A stretch of 64,000 nucleotides of DNA from Tetradesmus obliquus. Its lineage: Eukaryota > Chlorophyta > Chlorophyceae > Sphaeropleales > Scenedesmaceae. The notes under the pieces are model-generated. The model had not been told where the DNA came from. It worked only from the letters and a program-made list of their open reading frames with translations, and searched no databases. The translations under genes and the position numbers were made by a program. The stretch spans positions 4,374,501 to 4,438,500 of the forward strand of contig CP126192.1 in assembly GCA_030272155.1 (NCBI GenBank), written 5' to 3'. Below are positions 25,576-37,698 of the stretch, one piece after another. The first letter of the stretch is position 1; each line of letters begins with the position of its first letter.

Positions 25576-28500
25576 TGCCCGCAAGCCTGCTGCCAGCCTG
25601 TCATCACTCAAGCAGTGCTCCCCACTGAGAGCAATGGCCCTGCTGCTGCGTGCAACTGCAGCACCTGCTGCCGCTGCCTTCTTCGTCTGCTGCTGCTGCT
25701 CCTGCTGCTGCAGGCGTGCCGTTGCCTGTTCCTGCGGCTGCTGCTGCTCCCCGTGGCGCTCATGCTGCTGCTTGCTGTTCTCCGCTGCCTCTGCGTCCCG
25801 CTTTGACCGCTCAGCCTCCTGCATGCAGCAGCATCCCACAGCACGCAGGAACAGGCCGGGCAGCAGGCGTCGCCTTAGGGTGTGGGCTTGTGTGCTATAC
25901 GTCTATGCAATGCAATGATGTTCAGGGGATCCAGCTTCAGCTGCCCACCAGCAGCAACAGCACCAGCAGGACCACAACATGCTTAGATGCAACATGCAAT
26001 ACCGCTGTCAATAACCATCACCAGCAGCCTGCCACCAGCACCAGCAGCCTGCCACCAGCACCAGCAACCACCAGCAGCAGCAGCAGCGCCTGCAGCCCCT
26101 GCTCACCTTCTTGGCCTTCTGCCGCTCCCTCTTCTTGGCGCGCTTCTCCCGGTCTGCTGCAGCTCGTGCTGCTGCGCGTGCGTCTTGCAGCCGCCCCGCC
26201 GCCTCCTCCTCGGCAATAAGGTCAGCCATGCGCACCTCAGCCTGGTGGTGCCGGTACGCACGCTGCGCAAGCAGCAGCAGCAGCACACAGAAGAGCACAC
26301 ATATCAGCACGCGTTGAGCACTCAGCACAGACAGGCTAAGGAACACAGTAGCCGAAGCTGCACCACGCTACCTTGTGCAGCCAAGTGTGCATGGCTGAAT
26401 GCGGCAGCTGCATCAAACAGAGCGCCTGCGCCCTTCAAACCCCACCCCAGTCGCTGCCAGGCAACTGGTTTCTGCAAATTCAGTGTAGACCTCTCCCCGC
26501 CGGCCTGCTACCGCTGCACCCAGGGCTGCAAGCGATGCTGCAGCAAGCGCACCCAAATCTCCGCCCCACCCCCCTCACCTCCAGCTGCTCCGTGAAGATG
26601 TGTGCCAGCGCAAACATCTCCACGCTGCGCCGCCCCAGCTGCGCCAGCCGCGCCTCGTCGCGCTGCAGCGCGTCACGCCGCGCCTCGCTCAGCTCGTCAC
26701 ACCCGCCGGAGCGCAGCGACAGGCCCTCCGCGCCCAGCGGCAGCGGCTGCGTGAAGTGCACACATATACACACAGGAAGAGGCAGGAGGCAGGGGCAGGT
26801 GGTGAGTAAGGAAGGGAGGCAGGAACAACGATTGGCTGCAAAGCCGGGCGGTACAGCTGCTGTGGTGAGACACACTTGCCTGGCCTTCTGACATGCTGTC
26901 ACACATCCGAGCTCGTCCTGCACAGCTGCTCTTGCCCGTATGTTAAGCTACCCCCTGCCGCTTGCAGTGTGCCGCCACCCAACGCACATCCACACCGCAG
27001 CCGCTGCCCCACCTTGGCGTCGCGGCTGCTGGGCAGCCACTCCTCAGCCGCCAGCTGGCCGACCACTGCCAGCGCGTCAAGCGCAAAGCTGAAGCTGGCG
27101 CTGGCGCCGTCAATCACCACACAGGGGGGCGCAGATCCCTCCGGCAGGCCGCCCTGCAGCCAGCGCGGCAGCGCAGCACAGCATTTAATGATGGAGCTGA
27201 CACAGCTGAATGTGTATGTTGGGCACGCAGTGTAGCTTGAGCATGCAATCAAGCAAACTAGCGCAGAATATCACAACACACTATCAAGAGCAGCGGAGGT
27301 AGCAAGGCAAATGCATCAGCGGGCTTCCTTGCAGCCCGCATGTGCCGCAGACAGCTGTACAACTCCGTCCCAGCTGGACAGACACAGCGCATGCAACCAC
27401 GCCCTGCTGCCCAACCGCCGCACCTGCCCGCGCCCCAGCCGCTCCAGCTGCTTGCAGCCGCAGAACAGCGCGTCCATCACCAGGCTGCTGGTCACCTCCT
27501 TCTCGTTGAAGAACTGCCGCGCCAGGCCCTTAAGAATCGGCCCGCCCGGCACGCGCTGCGTCAGCTGCTGCTGCGCCTCACTGCTTAGGCTGCGCCACCA
27601 TGCTGCAAAGCCAGCAGCCTCAGCCCGCAGCCATGCCAGGCGCTGGCGGCGCTCCTCACAGAATCTGCGGCAGAGGGCTTCCACGTTGGTGAGGTACACG
27701 CGCACCAGCTCGCGCCGGTACTGCGCGTCCAGGCAGCGGAAGGGGCGGCAGGGCCGGTCGCTGCGGGATGCAGAGCGGGCAGCAGGGCGAGCGGCAGCAG
27801 AGACAGGCGAGTTGAGAGGCATGCACTGGTATGAATATCTGGTCCAAGCAAGCCCAAGGCGTGCCTGGCTGCTAATGAGTGCCGCGACAGCTATCTTGCA
27901 TGCTAATGCGGCTGCGACTGTTGTTGCCAGCTGCCGGCGCAAAACTGCCATAGTGCATGCATCTGCTCCTGCTGCTGCAGCAGCTGCTGTGTTCTGGGTG
28001 GGAACCTTGCCACGCAAGTACCGCCCATCCAGCTATCTCGCCCCATGCCACTGCCGCTTGCTTGCTGAGCTGCTGCTGCTTGTGGATGTGCAACCACACC
28101 GCTGCAGCCCGTGTTGCTGTCAGCCCTGCGCGTCTCTTGCAAAATAACCTAAACACTGCTGCTGCAGCTACCAAGCACCACTGTGGCTGCTGCTGCAACT
28201 GCTGCTGCAGCTGCTGCTGCTGCTGCGCCTGCCTGTCAAGCGCCGCCACTCACAGTATGACCTGCACCTGCGCCTTGATGAGCAGGCTGCCGCCCACGCT
28301 GAAGCCCCCCAGCACCTTGCCCCGCTCCATGAACTTCTTCCAGCCCCAGTCGTGCTCCTTCTTGCAGAAGCGGTGCAGCGTGTCTGGGGGCGCCAAACAG
28401 GAAAGTGCACATGCAGCAGATGTCAAGGAATGTTGTGTCTGTTACAAGCAGGCGGCTGCACAGCCGTCCAGTTTATGCACCTGCGGCTTGCCATGCTGCT

Positions 28501-28689
28501 GTTGTAGCGCAGGAACAACACCGGAGTTTACCCCGCAGCATCACCCTGACAGTAGAAAGCGCGTAATAGCCGTTCACCCCTGGCCAACAGACGCTGCTTG
28601 TGATGCCTCTAACACAGCTGCTGCTGCCGCTGCTGCAGTACCAGTGTCCGTTATTTTCAGCACCTGCAATGCTGCTGCTGCTACGCCTG

Positions 28690-28726
<37 letters not shown>

Positions 28727-29693
28727 GCCTCTCACCCGAGTACTTGCTCTTCTTGGGGTCCTTGTTGACCACTGCAATGGTGAACTGAGCAAAGTGGCTC
28801 CAGCCTGCACACGCACAGAACACGCCCTGTGAGACAGCTGGAGTTTGTGTCGGGCTGGAGAAGCACGTGGAACCGCTGCCTTGCAATAAACTCCAGCTGT
28901 CTGCTGCATCGCATCTGCTGCATGCTCCAGCTGCGCTGCAGAGCCAACCATCCGCCTGCCGCTGCTTGTGCTGTGCAGGGGCTGGCTGTGCTGCGTGCTA
29001 CCTGCAGCTGCGCACCTGGCAGCAGCTTGTCGTAGTCTGCCACACACAGGAACAGCGACAGGTGGTTGCACACATCACAGCCCTGCGGGTAGACCAGGAT
29101 GTACCTGCACAGCAACACAAACAGTAGCTCAGTGCAGAAGTGAGGCGAGCCTGCATGCCTGCGAGTGCCCTGCAAGCATTGCACAATGTATGTTCATTGC
29201 TGGGAATCAAGCGCACCACTTGTAGTCCCCAACTTCAAACTGGTGACTCCTGAGCTCCCGCTTGCTGATTTCTGCAAAGTTATCTATCCTCCAGGTGAAC
29301 TTGCCAAACAGCTGACCGGGGTGGGAGCCTGTGGGCAGCAACAGCACAACAGCAGTAGCAGCAGTGGGAAAGCAGCAAGAGGCAGCAGCAGAAGATGCAT
29401 GGCTACCATAAGACCACCTCAGACAGACTGCAAGCTGTTAAATATAGTGTTTGTGCGTGTGCTGCAACATGTCGGCAGGCAGTTCCCAAGCAGAAGTGTG
29501 GCACACCATGCTCCTCCTCCAGGAAGCCAGTAGGGCTGTCTGCTGCGCTAAGCTGATCGATAGGCGATCCCCAATCCGGTGCATCTGGTGTAACTGTAAG
29601 CGTGCCATCCGGATTTGCTGCTGCCCTGTCGTGAGCCTTTCCTCCACCTGCAGGCGCGAGAGTTTCAAGCAGCACCCTGCGGACGCTCGTCAT
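23250..29693 (-). CDS. MUSE13: MATH (TRAF-like) domain protein of the MUSE13/14 (TRAF1a/b) type
   Basis: In Arabidopsis these adaptors link SCF ubiquitin ligases to immune-receptor turnover and act in autophagy control; here the role is inferred. Exons: 29693-29507, 29328-29217, 29104-29016, 28804-28736, 28383-28254, 27760-27424, 27153-27013, 26746-26579, 26262-26107, 25818-23554, 23348-23250; 1,250 residues with continuous phase. The MATH domain spans about residues 65-195: LFGKFTWRIDNFAEISKREL, YILVYPQGCDVCNHLSLFL, GWSHFAQFTIAVVNKDPKKS, KKEHDWGWKKFME. Next come the plant-specific block PFRCLDAQYRRELVRVYLTN, EKEVTSSLVMDALF, LGRRSVEMFALAHIFTEQLE and a basic coiled coil rich in Lys/Arg/Glu. 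Exon 10 (2,265 nt) is mostly Ser/Gly/Ala/Gln low complexity with a short coiled coil. The C-terminus HMNMIDDLL resembles the land-plant ending. Confidence 0.93.
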
Positions 29694-30448
29694 TCCTCAT
29701 CCCCTCCTGTTATCGCACACAACACACACAGACGACTTCGTTTCGACAGCTCCAGCAGCACTGGACTACTGTTGTTGAGCGGGTGATCCTGTTACCCTGG
29801 GGTTGGGTCACTGAACCTGAAGGCTGAAGGTCAACACCACCGAGGTGGTGGTGAGCCTCACAGCTGGTCTTGTGATGCGCTGCATCACAACCCAACACAG
29901 TGAAGACGTATGTGACATGAGAGGGCACGCCTGTACTGCAGTACCTGCAGGTCTCACACAGCAGTTCTACAAGGGCCACACTGTGGCACTGGCTGTGACA
30001 GCCTAGCCTGACACGCTGTTGTAGTGCGCATCATGATGACAGGGGTGGTCCCTGATGGCACACGAGGTGGCATGCATGATTTGCACATCTGCACAGCCTA
30101 ACAGTCCCCAAACAGATGCAGCAGTGCACATCATGTGGTTCAATCAGCTGTGTGTGCCACAACCGCCAACACAACCATGGTGCAACTCGGGACTTATTTG
30201 ACCGGTACATACAATAGACTGTGCACAGTGCGTGCACAGCATGCCTCCAGAAGGTGCAGCCGCTGCTGTGCTGTGGCAGCCACCAGCAGCAGGCAACCCA
30301 TAACCTGCAAGCCCAAGCCAAGGGCATCTGCCATTGCCCTTGCTTGCAACCAACTGACGCAGCCCACTGGACTCCCAGCAACATGGTCAGCTTCATGACT
30401 TCCATCAGTTCCGACTGCTGTGGCTTCTACTGTGTCTGTTGGTAGTCA
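29694..30448. other. Intergenic region, recombinase A 3' side / MATH-domain gene 5' side
   Basis: 755 bases between two minus-strand genes, expected to hold the 3' UTR of recombinase A and the promoter of the MATH gene. A short inverted repeat CACCACC / GGTGGTG occurs at 29837-29852. No gene was seen. Confidence 0.5.
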
Positions 30449-33400
30449 TTAGTCGCCCTTCTTGCCCTGCCGTGCCAGCTGCTGCAGCAGCTGCTGCGCT
30501 GGCGCAACCTTCTGGTCTTTGCTGCGCCTGTCGTAGGTGCCGCGCTGCATCTCCAGCGAGTGGCCCATATACAGCGCCAGAGCCTCCAGCTCCGCCTCGC
30601 TGCGCCGCTGCATCCTGCACAGGCAGAGGCACACCACGGGATACAGCAATACTGCAGTGGCACAGCATTGAAAGGCTTGCATAGTGCAGCTGGCACCAGC
30701 AACCGCAGAGTAGCACTCATGAATCATGAGTCATGATGCAAGGGCATTACTGTGCAGTGCGGCTGAAAGCAATGTTGTGAGGCGAGCATGGGCGCGCCGG
30801 CGTCAGCAGCAGCAAGCGGAGGTTCACCTGAGGTGTGTGACGATCATGTCGCGCACCAGGTGCGGGTGCGTGGCCTTGCCCGTCAGCCGCAGCGCTGCTG
30901 ATTTGCACAAAAGGTACACAGCGCTCTCGTCAAGCGGCTGCCCAGTGCGCGGCTTGCAGAACAGCATGCTGGTCTTGGGGGCCAGCTCCTGCCGCCAGGT
31001 GCCTATGAAGGCCTCAAGCTCAGGGTAGATGAAGGGCGCGATCAGCAGCGGCGGCCTGTCGCCGTACTGCTTCCCTGTCTTGTAATCGGCTGCTGCATGC
31101 TTGATCACCCAGCTGCCGTCGGCCTGCTGCAGCAGCGTGCGGCCCACCTCCAGCTCACGCAGTGTGCGCTGCCGGTCAGGCACCACCGACAGGATGGCCA
31201 CGATCAGGTAGCGCTGCAGCGAGATTGCCACTTGGCTGCGGGGGCGCGGCTTGCCCGCCTCGGTGAGGCCTAGACGTTGCAACAGCAGCAGCAACAGCAT
31301 CAGCAGGATGAGTTGCACTCCTCCAGGCTCTCAAAAGCGAAGCCATGACAGAAGCCGCCTGGTGATGCTGTGCCTCATTACTCAGACATGAACCACCCCC
31401 ATACAATGTGGTACGCAGTGCAGTTGTGCGGAGGTTGGCGGCTGGAACCACTGAGGACGCTGCCCCCAGCCAGGCTCGTCAGACCAGTGCAGGCTTGCCA
31501 CACAAGTGCAGGCCTACCTGCACACTCTGCCCTGAGCGCTGACACCATCTTCAGGTAGTCAGGCCACTCCAGCCTGCAGACAGCAGGATGTGGGCATGCA
31601 GCAGGACCAATCCACTATCATGCATGACGCAATGCAAGGCCAAAGCATATTCTCAACAATAAAGCAAAGTTCACTTCTGCTTGCTTGAAGTTTGACCATT
31701 GAATATGGCATGCAGCAGGCGAGAGCATGCAGAGCACCAGTGTTGGCAAGCTCCAAAGACTGAGCACATTTGTACCTCCTAAGCCAGCTGCTGTCACCTG
31801 TGCTACATCTTTTGTCAACCGTTCTGTTGCTCACCACTTTTTGCTGTCATCAGCAACGCGCGCTGCACGGCCTGCTGCCTTGCTGGCTGTCCGCTGCATG
31901 GCGTTCAGCTCCTGCACCACTTCCAGGTCATGGTAGGGCCGCAGCTTGGTCTCAGCGCAGGGCTGGAGCACAGCAGCAGCAGTATGCACAGCGGCAGCAA
32001 CAGGGCGCAACAGCGGGTGTTCGTGTGGATGTCAAGGTAATGCCAATCACCTCATTGAGTAGATGCAGGATCAGCAGTCAGAAGCTTGTACACGCTTGCA
32101 GTGCTGGTGGCAGGGGAGGACGATGGTCACACCCAAACAGCTGCAGACAGCATTGCAGGCTGCGGTTGCTGACTATATGCACCACAGCGCGAGGGATGAA
32201 GCACGATGTTGCTGGCAGTCGTGTGGGTTTGCAGGGGGTGCCGCAGCATACCTTCGCCAAGTCGTGGTACAGGAAGCGAGCCACATGCACCACCGCCTTG
32301 ATCGCTATGGTAGCTGTGCTGCTAGCAGTGCCTCTCTCCTGCTGCCGCCAGTGCTGGTAGTCCATGAGCAGGCTGACACCCTCCCTGCCTGGCGATGGCA
32401 CCAGCGTGGCCAGGCGCAGCTGCTCCAGCGGCACGCCGCGCACATTATGAGCAAAGCCTAGCAGCAGCCTGCAACCCACACAGCAGCATGTAGCAGGATG
32501 GAGTTGCCTGTTTGACAGCACCTACATGTAGCTGCAGCTGTAGACTTGCCCACAAGGCATGGCATCTGCGTGTGCTTAAGATCACTCACAGCCAGTTGCA
32601 ACGCACATGTCATTATGTGAACCAGCAACCTCCACATTATGAGGCTGAATCCTGTCAGCAGGTGCTCAGGCACTGCCCTCCCCACCAGCTGAGATGGCTG
32701 ATGTTGGAGCAGCAACTCCTGCAACTGCCAAGAGTCATTCAATTGCAGCAGCAGCCTGCAAGGCTTACTTGACATAGTGCTTTGTCACTGAGCGGTACGT
32801 CACTGGCTGCAGCGGCTCCGACATCTGCCCAAAGAAGCGCGTGGTGCAGAAGCGCTCCAGTGCAGCCAGCTCAGCCTGCAGGCTCGAGGGCATATGCGCC
32901 TCCTGCACAGGTGGTGATGCCAGGCAGACGCAGGGCACCCAACGATGAGCCCAGCAGCTGGTGCAGCCCACACGTGACATGCGCGTGCATTGAGCATTGC
33001 TTGTAAAAGGCGGCATGATTGGCCAGAGAGGACAGCCATAAGTGCTTGCAGGACACCATACTAGGAGCCCTAGACTCCCCACAGCAATTCCAAACAAGTA
33101 ACAAGTGTCACCTGCAAGCTGTAAGGCTCCAGACTTTGCAGTGGGCTGCTCCTGACACGTGTCTTCTGTATGCTGCTGAGCGGTTGCTGATATGCGGGCA
33201 TGCGCCGCTGCATGATGTCAATCAACTCTTGCTGTGCGGTCGGTTGCTGCTGTGCCTGCTGCCCCTGCCGCTGCAGCTGCTGCCTGAGGATGAACGCGAG
33301 CTTGGCAGGCACATCCACCAGCTCCAGCTCTTCCTGCACGCATCACATGAGCGCAAATGTCAGTTGTTTGCAGATGCCAGTTGATCATTCCAGCAACGGT

Positions 33401-33986
33401 GGAAACCCACTAGTGCTTCTGCGGGGATTGGGATTGTTGGCAGCACTCACTTCAGATGAGCCGAGCTTGCTTGGAAAGAGGGACACCTCTTACTACGCAG
33501 TGGTGTTGATGAAGCAGTGCTGCACAGGGAGGCTGTTGAAAAGCCTGTCTGCTGTGATAACTGTGCTTGCTGCCAACAGAATTCAGAGCACACACACCTG
33601 TGACATGGCAGCCACATCGCCAGCAGTGTTGTACAGGTTGGCTCGCAGTCGCTGCACCTGCAGTGGTTCATGAGCATGTCAAGCTGAAAGCCCATGCAGG
33701 AAGTATAGCGTTAGAACACCATGTTTTCACTCACCAGTTGTACTTCTGCAGGACCAGGCGCGCGCCCTGCCTTCGCAAGCGCTGCTGCAACTGCTGCTTC
33801 TACATCTGTATCAGGCTCGATACACACAGTCACCCCTTCAGTGCCGCTGGTGCTGAACTGATTTAAGCTATGCGTTCTTGCTGGCAGGCACGGCACGTGG
33901 TGAATGCTGGACAGCTGCCCAAGGATCTGACTTGAGGCATGCACCCACTGCCTGCTGACTCTCAGGTGTCTGAAGACAGCCTGCAT
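30449..33986 (-). CDS. Tyrosine recombinase (phage-integrase fold), copy A, organelle-targeting-like N-terminus
   Basis: Predicted site-specific DNA recombinase. Exons: 33986-33735, 33657-33598, 33333-33112, 32902-32769, 32468-32252, 31962-31835, 31573-31518, 31269-30828, 30614-30449; 558 residues. The first ~47 residues (MQAVFRHLRVSRQWVHASSQ...) are basic and hydroxylated with no acid, like a mitochondrial or plastid presequence. The middle holds a helical region that may be the core-binding domain (RGVPLEQLRLATLVPSPGRE, LLMDYQHWRQQ). The catalytic domain has a candidate box I Arg (VPDRQRTLRELEVG), a beta-hairpin Lys (DYKTGKQYGDR), HxxR in HPHLVRDMIVTHLR, and GHS plus the Tyr nucleophile in MGHSLEMQRGTYDRRS. 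Nothing in the catalytic set looks lost. Host role is unknown. It may be a domesticated Crypton-like recombinase; no terminal repeats or partner element genes were seen. Confidence 0.85.
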
Positions 33987-34243
33987 TGCGGTGGCCCCCC
34001 TGGGGGGTATAGACCCGTGACAGCGTAACTATAGGTATCAGCACTACATTTATTTAGATTAGCGCTGTTTTGGCTGGGGTGGGATAGAGCTTGCTGCGTG
34101 GAGCTCAGCCCTGCACTCTACTGGTACTGGCAGTTGCTCTCGAGTCTACTTGCATGCAACAACACAGTAGAACAGTAACTCGAGTAAATTTATGATCAAA
34201 GAGTCTGCGTAGTCGAGGCGCCCATGCCTAGGCGGTCGATGAA

Positions 34244-34300
34244 CCTTCAAGGCCGTTTGAAGGCCCAATGGGCGTATGGAAGACAGACGGCCGTTTGAAG
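34244..34300. repeat. Palindrome with direct repeat upstream of recombinase A
   Basis: CCTTCAA (34244-34250) and TTGAAGG (34257-34263) form an inverted pair. GGCCGTTTGAAG begins at 34251 (as GGCCGTTTGAAGG) and recurs at 34289-34300. The block lies about 260-315 bases upstream of the copy A start codon. Confidence 0.65.
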
Positions 34301-34326
34301 CTCAAACCACAAAATCACAGTTTCCC

Positions 34327-34331
34327 TTACA
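34327..34331 (-). terminator. Candidate TGTAA poly(A) signal of recombinase B
   Basis: TTACA on plus reads TGTAA on minus, about 270 bases beyond the copy B stop. Confidence 0.35.
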
Positions 34332-34602
34332 AGAGTCGACTTTGTTCTGAAAGGTTCCAGATCAAAACGTCGACAGCATGAACTGGGTGCAGCAAAGGTT
34401 GCTGCCAGCGCAGCGTATGCAAGTGCACTCTATGCGTACTATCCAGTCCAGCAGGCTGATCATGACCACCACAGGACCCCACCAACCTCGTCCGATCCTT
34501 CATGGAACTCAGTGCAACCGTGAATGAGTAGTCCCCTGCCTGCACCGCACAACGTAAGCTTGACTGTGCTGGCTAGCACATGCCATCTACAAGGCACCCT
34601 TG

Positions 34603-37600
34603 TCACAGATCACCGGCAAGCTCAAGCATCAGATCCACGGCTGGCTGCACCTTCTGCGCCTTAGTGCGCCTGTCGTATGTGCCTCGCTGCTCCTTCACAC
34701 TGTGGCCCATCAGCAGCGCAAGCGACTCCATGTCCTGCTCGCTAGCGCCCGACTCCCTGCAGTGCAGCACAGCGCAGTAGCACCAGGCGGCACGGGGCGT
34801 GTACACAACGAAGTGTGCCGCACACGCATTTAAATTCACATTTGGATGCACATTATGCCACCAACAAGCACATGACGCGCCAAGCTGAAGCCTGCATCCC
34901 TGATGCTGTGCATCAGGCTCACCTGAGGTGTGTGACGATCATATCGCGCACCAGGTGCGGATGCGTGGCCTTGCCCGTCAGCCGCAGCGCCGCCTTCTTG
35001 AATACATCAGTCACTGCGTCGACGTCTAGTGCCTCTCCGCTGCGCGGCTTGCAGAACAGCATGCTGGTCTTGGGGGCCAGCTCCTGCCGCCAGGTGCCTA
35101 TGAAGGCCTCAAGCTCAGGGTAGATGAAGGGCGCGATCAGCAGCGGCGGCCTGTCACCATACTTCTTCCCTGTCTTGTAGTCGGCTGCTGCATGCTTGAT
35201 CACCCAGCTGCCGTCGGCCTGCTGCAGCAGCGTGCGGCCCACCTCCAGCTCGCGCAGCGTGCGCTGCCGGTCAGGCACCACCGACAGGATGGCCACAATC
35301 AGGTAGCGCTGCAGCGAGCAGGCCACTTCGCGACGCACGCGCGGCTGGCCAGTAGCAGTCAGCCCTGCAGTTCAGCGGCATCGCTGCAATTGGCATGTTG
35401 TCCATAGCCCGTGTGTGTGTGCTGCTAACCCACTCATGCTCTGGCATGCACACACGAGCGACACATGCAATTGTGTAAACCAGGCACGCCCACATGCGGG
35501 CGCCTTGCACTTTGCTCTGTCTGTTATCGCACCTGCACACTCTGCACGAAGCGCCTGCACAAAGCTGGTGAACTCGTCCCACTGCAGCCACTTCTTGGAC
35601 TCGTCTGCTACCAGAGGAGCGTGTGCTGCTGCTTTGTGCGCATTGCGCAGCATCAGTGCCAGCTCCTGCATCACACCCAAGTCTCTGTACGGTGGCTTGG
35701 CCGAGGGCTGCAGCACACGGGGCGTGAAGTTTTAATACGGAGGAATGCAGGAGAGTGCATTGTTGATCAGGGATGTGTCAAGGCAACCAGTTGCTGGCAT
35801 GGCTTGTTCAGCGTGCTGTCATCCGCAGGAGCTGCATGAGGCTGCTGTTTTGGCTGCCTTGAGAGTGCAGCAACTTGCAATGGCATAGTACCTGAAGCAG
35901 TGCAATGCGCCACTCACACTCGACTGCTCGTGGTACAGGAGGCGTGCTGCCACGATGGTTGCCTTAATCGGCAGCAAGTGGCTGCGTGCTGTGACACCCT
36001 TCTGCTGCCGCCAGTGCTGGTAGTCCATGAGCAGGCTGACGCCCTCCCTGCCTGGCGATGGCACCAGCGTGGCCAGGCGCAGCTGCTCCAGCGGCACGCC
36101 GCGCTCAGTGTGAGCCCAGCCCAGCATCCTCCTGCAAGTTCAGGCGGAGGATGGACGTTGGTGGTGGCGTGGCATGCAGCACATATCAGACAAGCACGAA
36201 AATGACTATGAAGTAGCTGCTCCTGGCCTCTCTACACAACTGGAATCACACCACTGAATCTGCATCGCTGTGCTTGCCACAGCCATGGGCATAGAGCCAG
36301 CTGCTGCTGGTGCTGGAGTCATCCGCGCCAGACAATACTGGTAACCCTGCTTACCACAGCTCCTCTCTGTAGACGTTGAAGGACACCGGCCGCAAGGGCT
36401 CCACGCGCTGCCCGTAGAAGGTGCCGCAGCAGAACCGCTCTAGCTGGCTGAGCTCCTCCCGCAGCGCTGCCGACAGCTGCTCGTCCTGCAAGGGCAGGTG
36501 TGTCATGTGAGTTTCAGGAGCCAGCCCAGTACCACAAACAGCACCTACTTTGTATCGTGGTACTCTATGTGCAGACTGGAAACACTCCGGGAACACTGTT
36601 GTAGCCGCTAACGCCACGCGACCCATGTCAACAAGCGGATGAACGGACTGCTGTCCGTAGTTGCAGCCACAAGATGCCTGAGCATTCACAGCTTCCCGCA
36701 AGTTGCAGCAAATGTTCAAGCCCCAGCAGCTGTTGAACCAATTGCAAGGGCCGCACCTTCAATGCATATGGCTTGACCGCTTTCTTGCTTGTGACCTGCA
36801 CGCGCGTACTGCCAGCGCTGTTTGTGCCCACAAAGTTGCGCGGCATGCGCCGCTGCATGATGTCTGGATGCAGCTCCTGCCCAGCAGCTGATGTCGTGGC
36901 ATCGACCTCGCCTGTTGCATCGCCCTGCTGCAGCTCAACAGCGGCACTGCCTGCTGCAGTAGTGGCTGCCAGCTCGCTGCTCGCCCTGTCCTCCAAGCTG
37001 TCTGCTGCTGCAGCTGAAGCAGCAGCAGCTGCTGCGCTGTCGGCCGCAACCATCGCCTTGACCATGGCCCAGACCCTGACAGGTATTTGCATCTGCTGCA
37101 GCTCCTCCTGCACAACATCATTGGAGCATGCTGAGGTGGCAAGCTTGCAGCAATGAAACATGTGCTGGTTCTTATTGATACGATAGTGCATTCATGCTGT
37201 ACACATGCCTTCCAAGTCCAACACGATAAGAAACCCCATGCAACACGCAGCAGGCGCACGACAAGCACCAACACTGACGTGTTGATGACAGCAGGCACAC
37301 GTACCTTTGACATCTGAGCAACATCGCCTGCAGTGCTGTACCAGTTGCTCCGTAACTGTTCACTCTGCAAACACCAAGCAGACAACGCCACAAGTGAAAC
37401 TGTATCAAGCAGCACGCGTCGTCAGCATGCACCAATTGTTGCAGACACAACCACTTTGATTTGCAGCACCCACCAGGTGCTCTGCATTCTTGAGGGAGAG
37501 GCCTGCAGCATCTGCAGCTGCTTCCAAGGCAGTGTTGATGTCTGTTTCTGGGGCTACAGCAACGACATGCTTGCCAGAAGCTTTAGTGCTGACTCGCCTT

Positions 37601-37698
37601 GCTGACCGCTGCTGCAACAACAGCACGCCATGCTGCAGCAGGGCGACCTGCTGTGCATATATGCTGTGCAGCCTTGGGCAGCAGCTACGAAGCAGCAT
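34603..37698 (-). CDS. Tyrosine recombinase (phage-integrase fold), copy B, organelle-targeting-like N-terminus
   Basis: Tandem paralogue of copy A in the same orientation. Exons: 37698-37474, 37364-37305, 37107-36757, 36485-36355, 36131-35918, 35707-35533, 35364-34923, 34756-34603; 583 residues, all phases consistent. The start at 37698 is the first ATG in a frame open further upstream. The N-terminus (MLLRSCCPRLHSIYAQQ...RSARRVSTKAS) is basic and acid-free for about 50 residues. Exon 3 carries a long Ala/Ser-rich insert absent from copy A. The catalytic set is complete: VPDRQRTLRELEVG, DYKTGKKYGDR, HPHLVRDMIVTHLR and MGHSVKEQRGTYDRRT. The copy A intron between KKW and LEW is absent here (KKWLQW is read in one exon). 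The catalytic exon is the same length (442 nt) as in copy A and almost identical to it. Confidence 0.85.

Larger units (their letters stand above)
33987..34602. other. Spacer between the two recombinase genes
   Basis: 616 bases holding the promoter of copy A and the 3' UTR of copy B. It contains the palindromic and direct repeats at 34244-34300 and a candidate poly(A) signal at 34327. No ORF is supported. Confidence 0.5.

Noticed and set aside
30449-37698. Possibility that the recombinase pair is part of a larger virus-like or retrotransposon element
   Set aside because: No reverse transcriptase, capsid, polymerase or long terminal repeats are visible in 29.7-39.1 kb, and both genes are heavily spliced.
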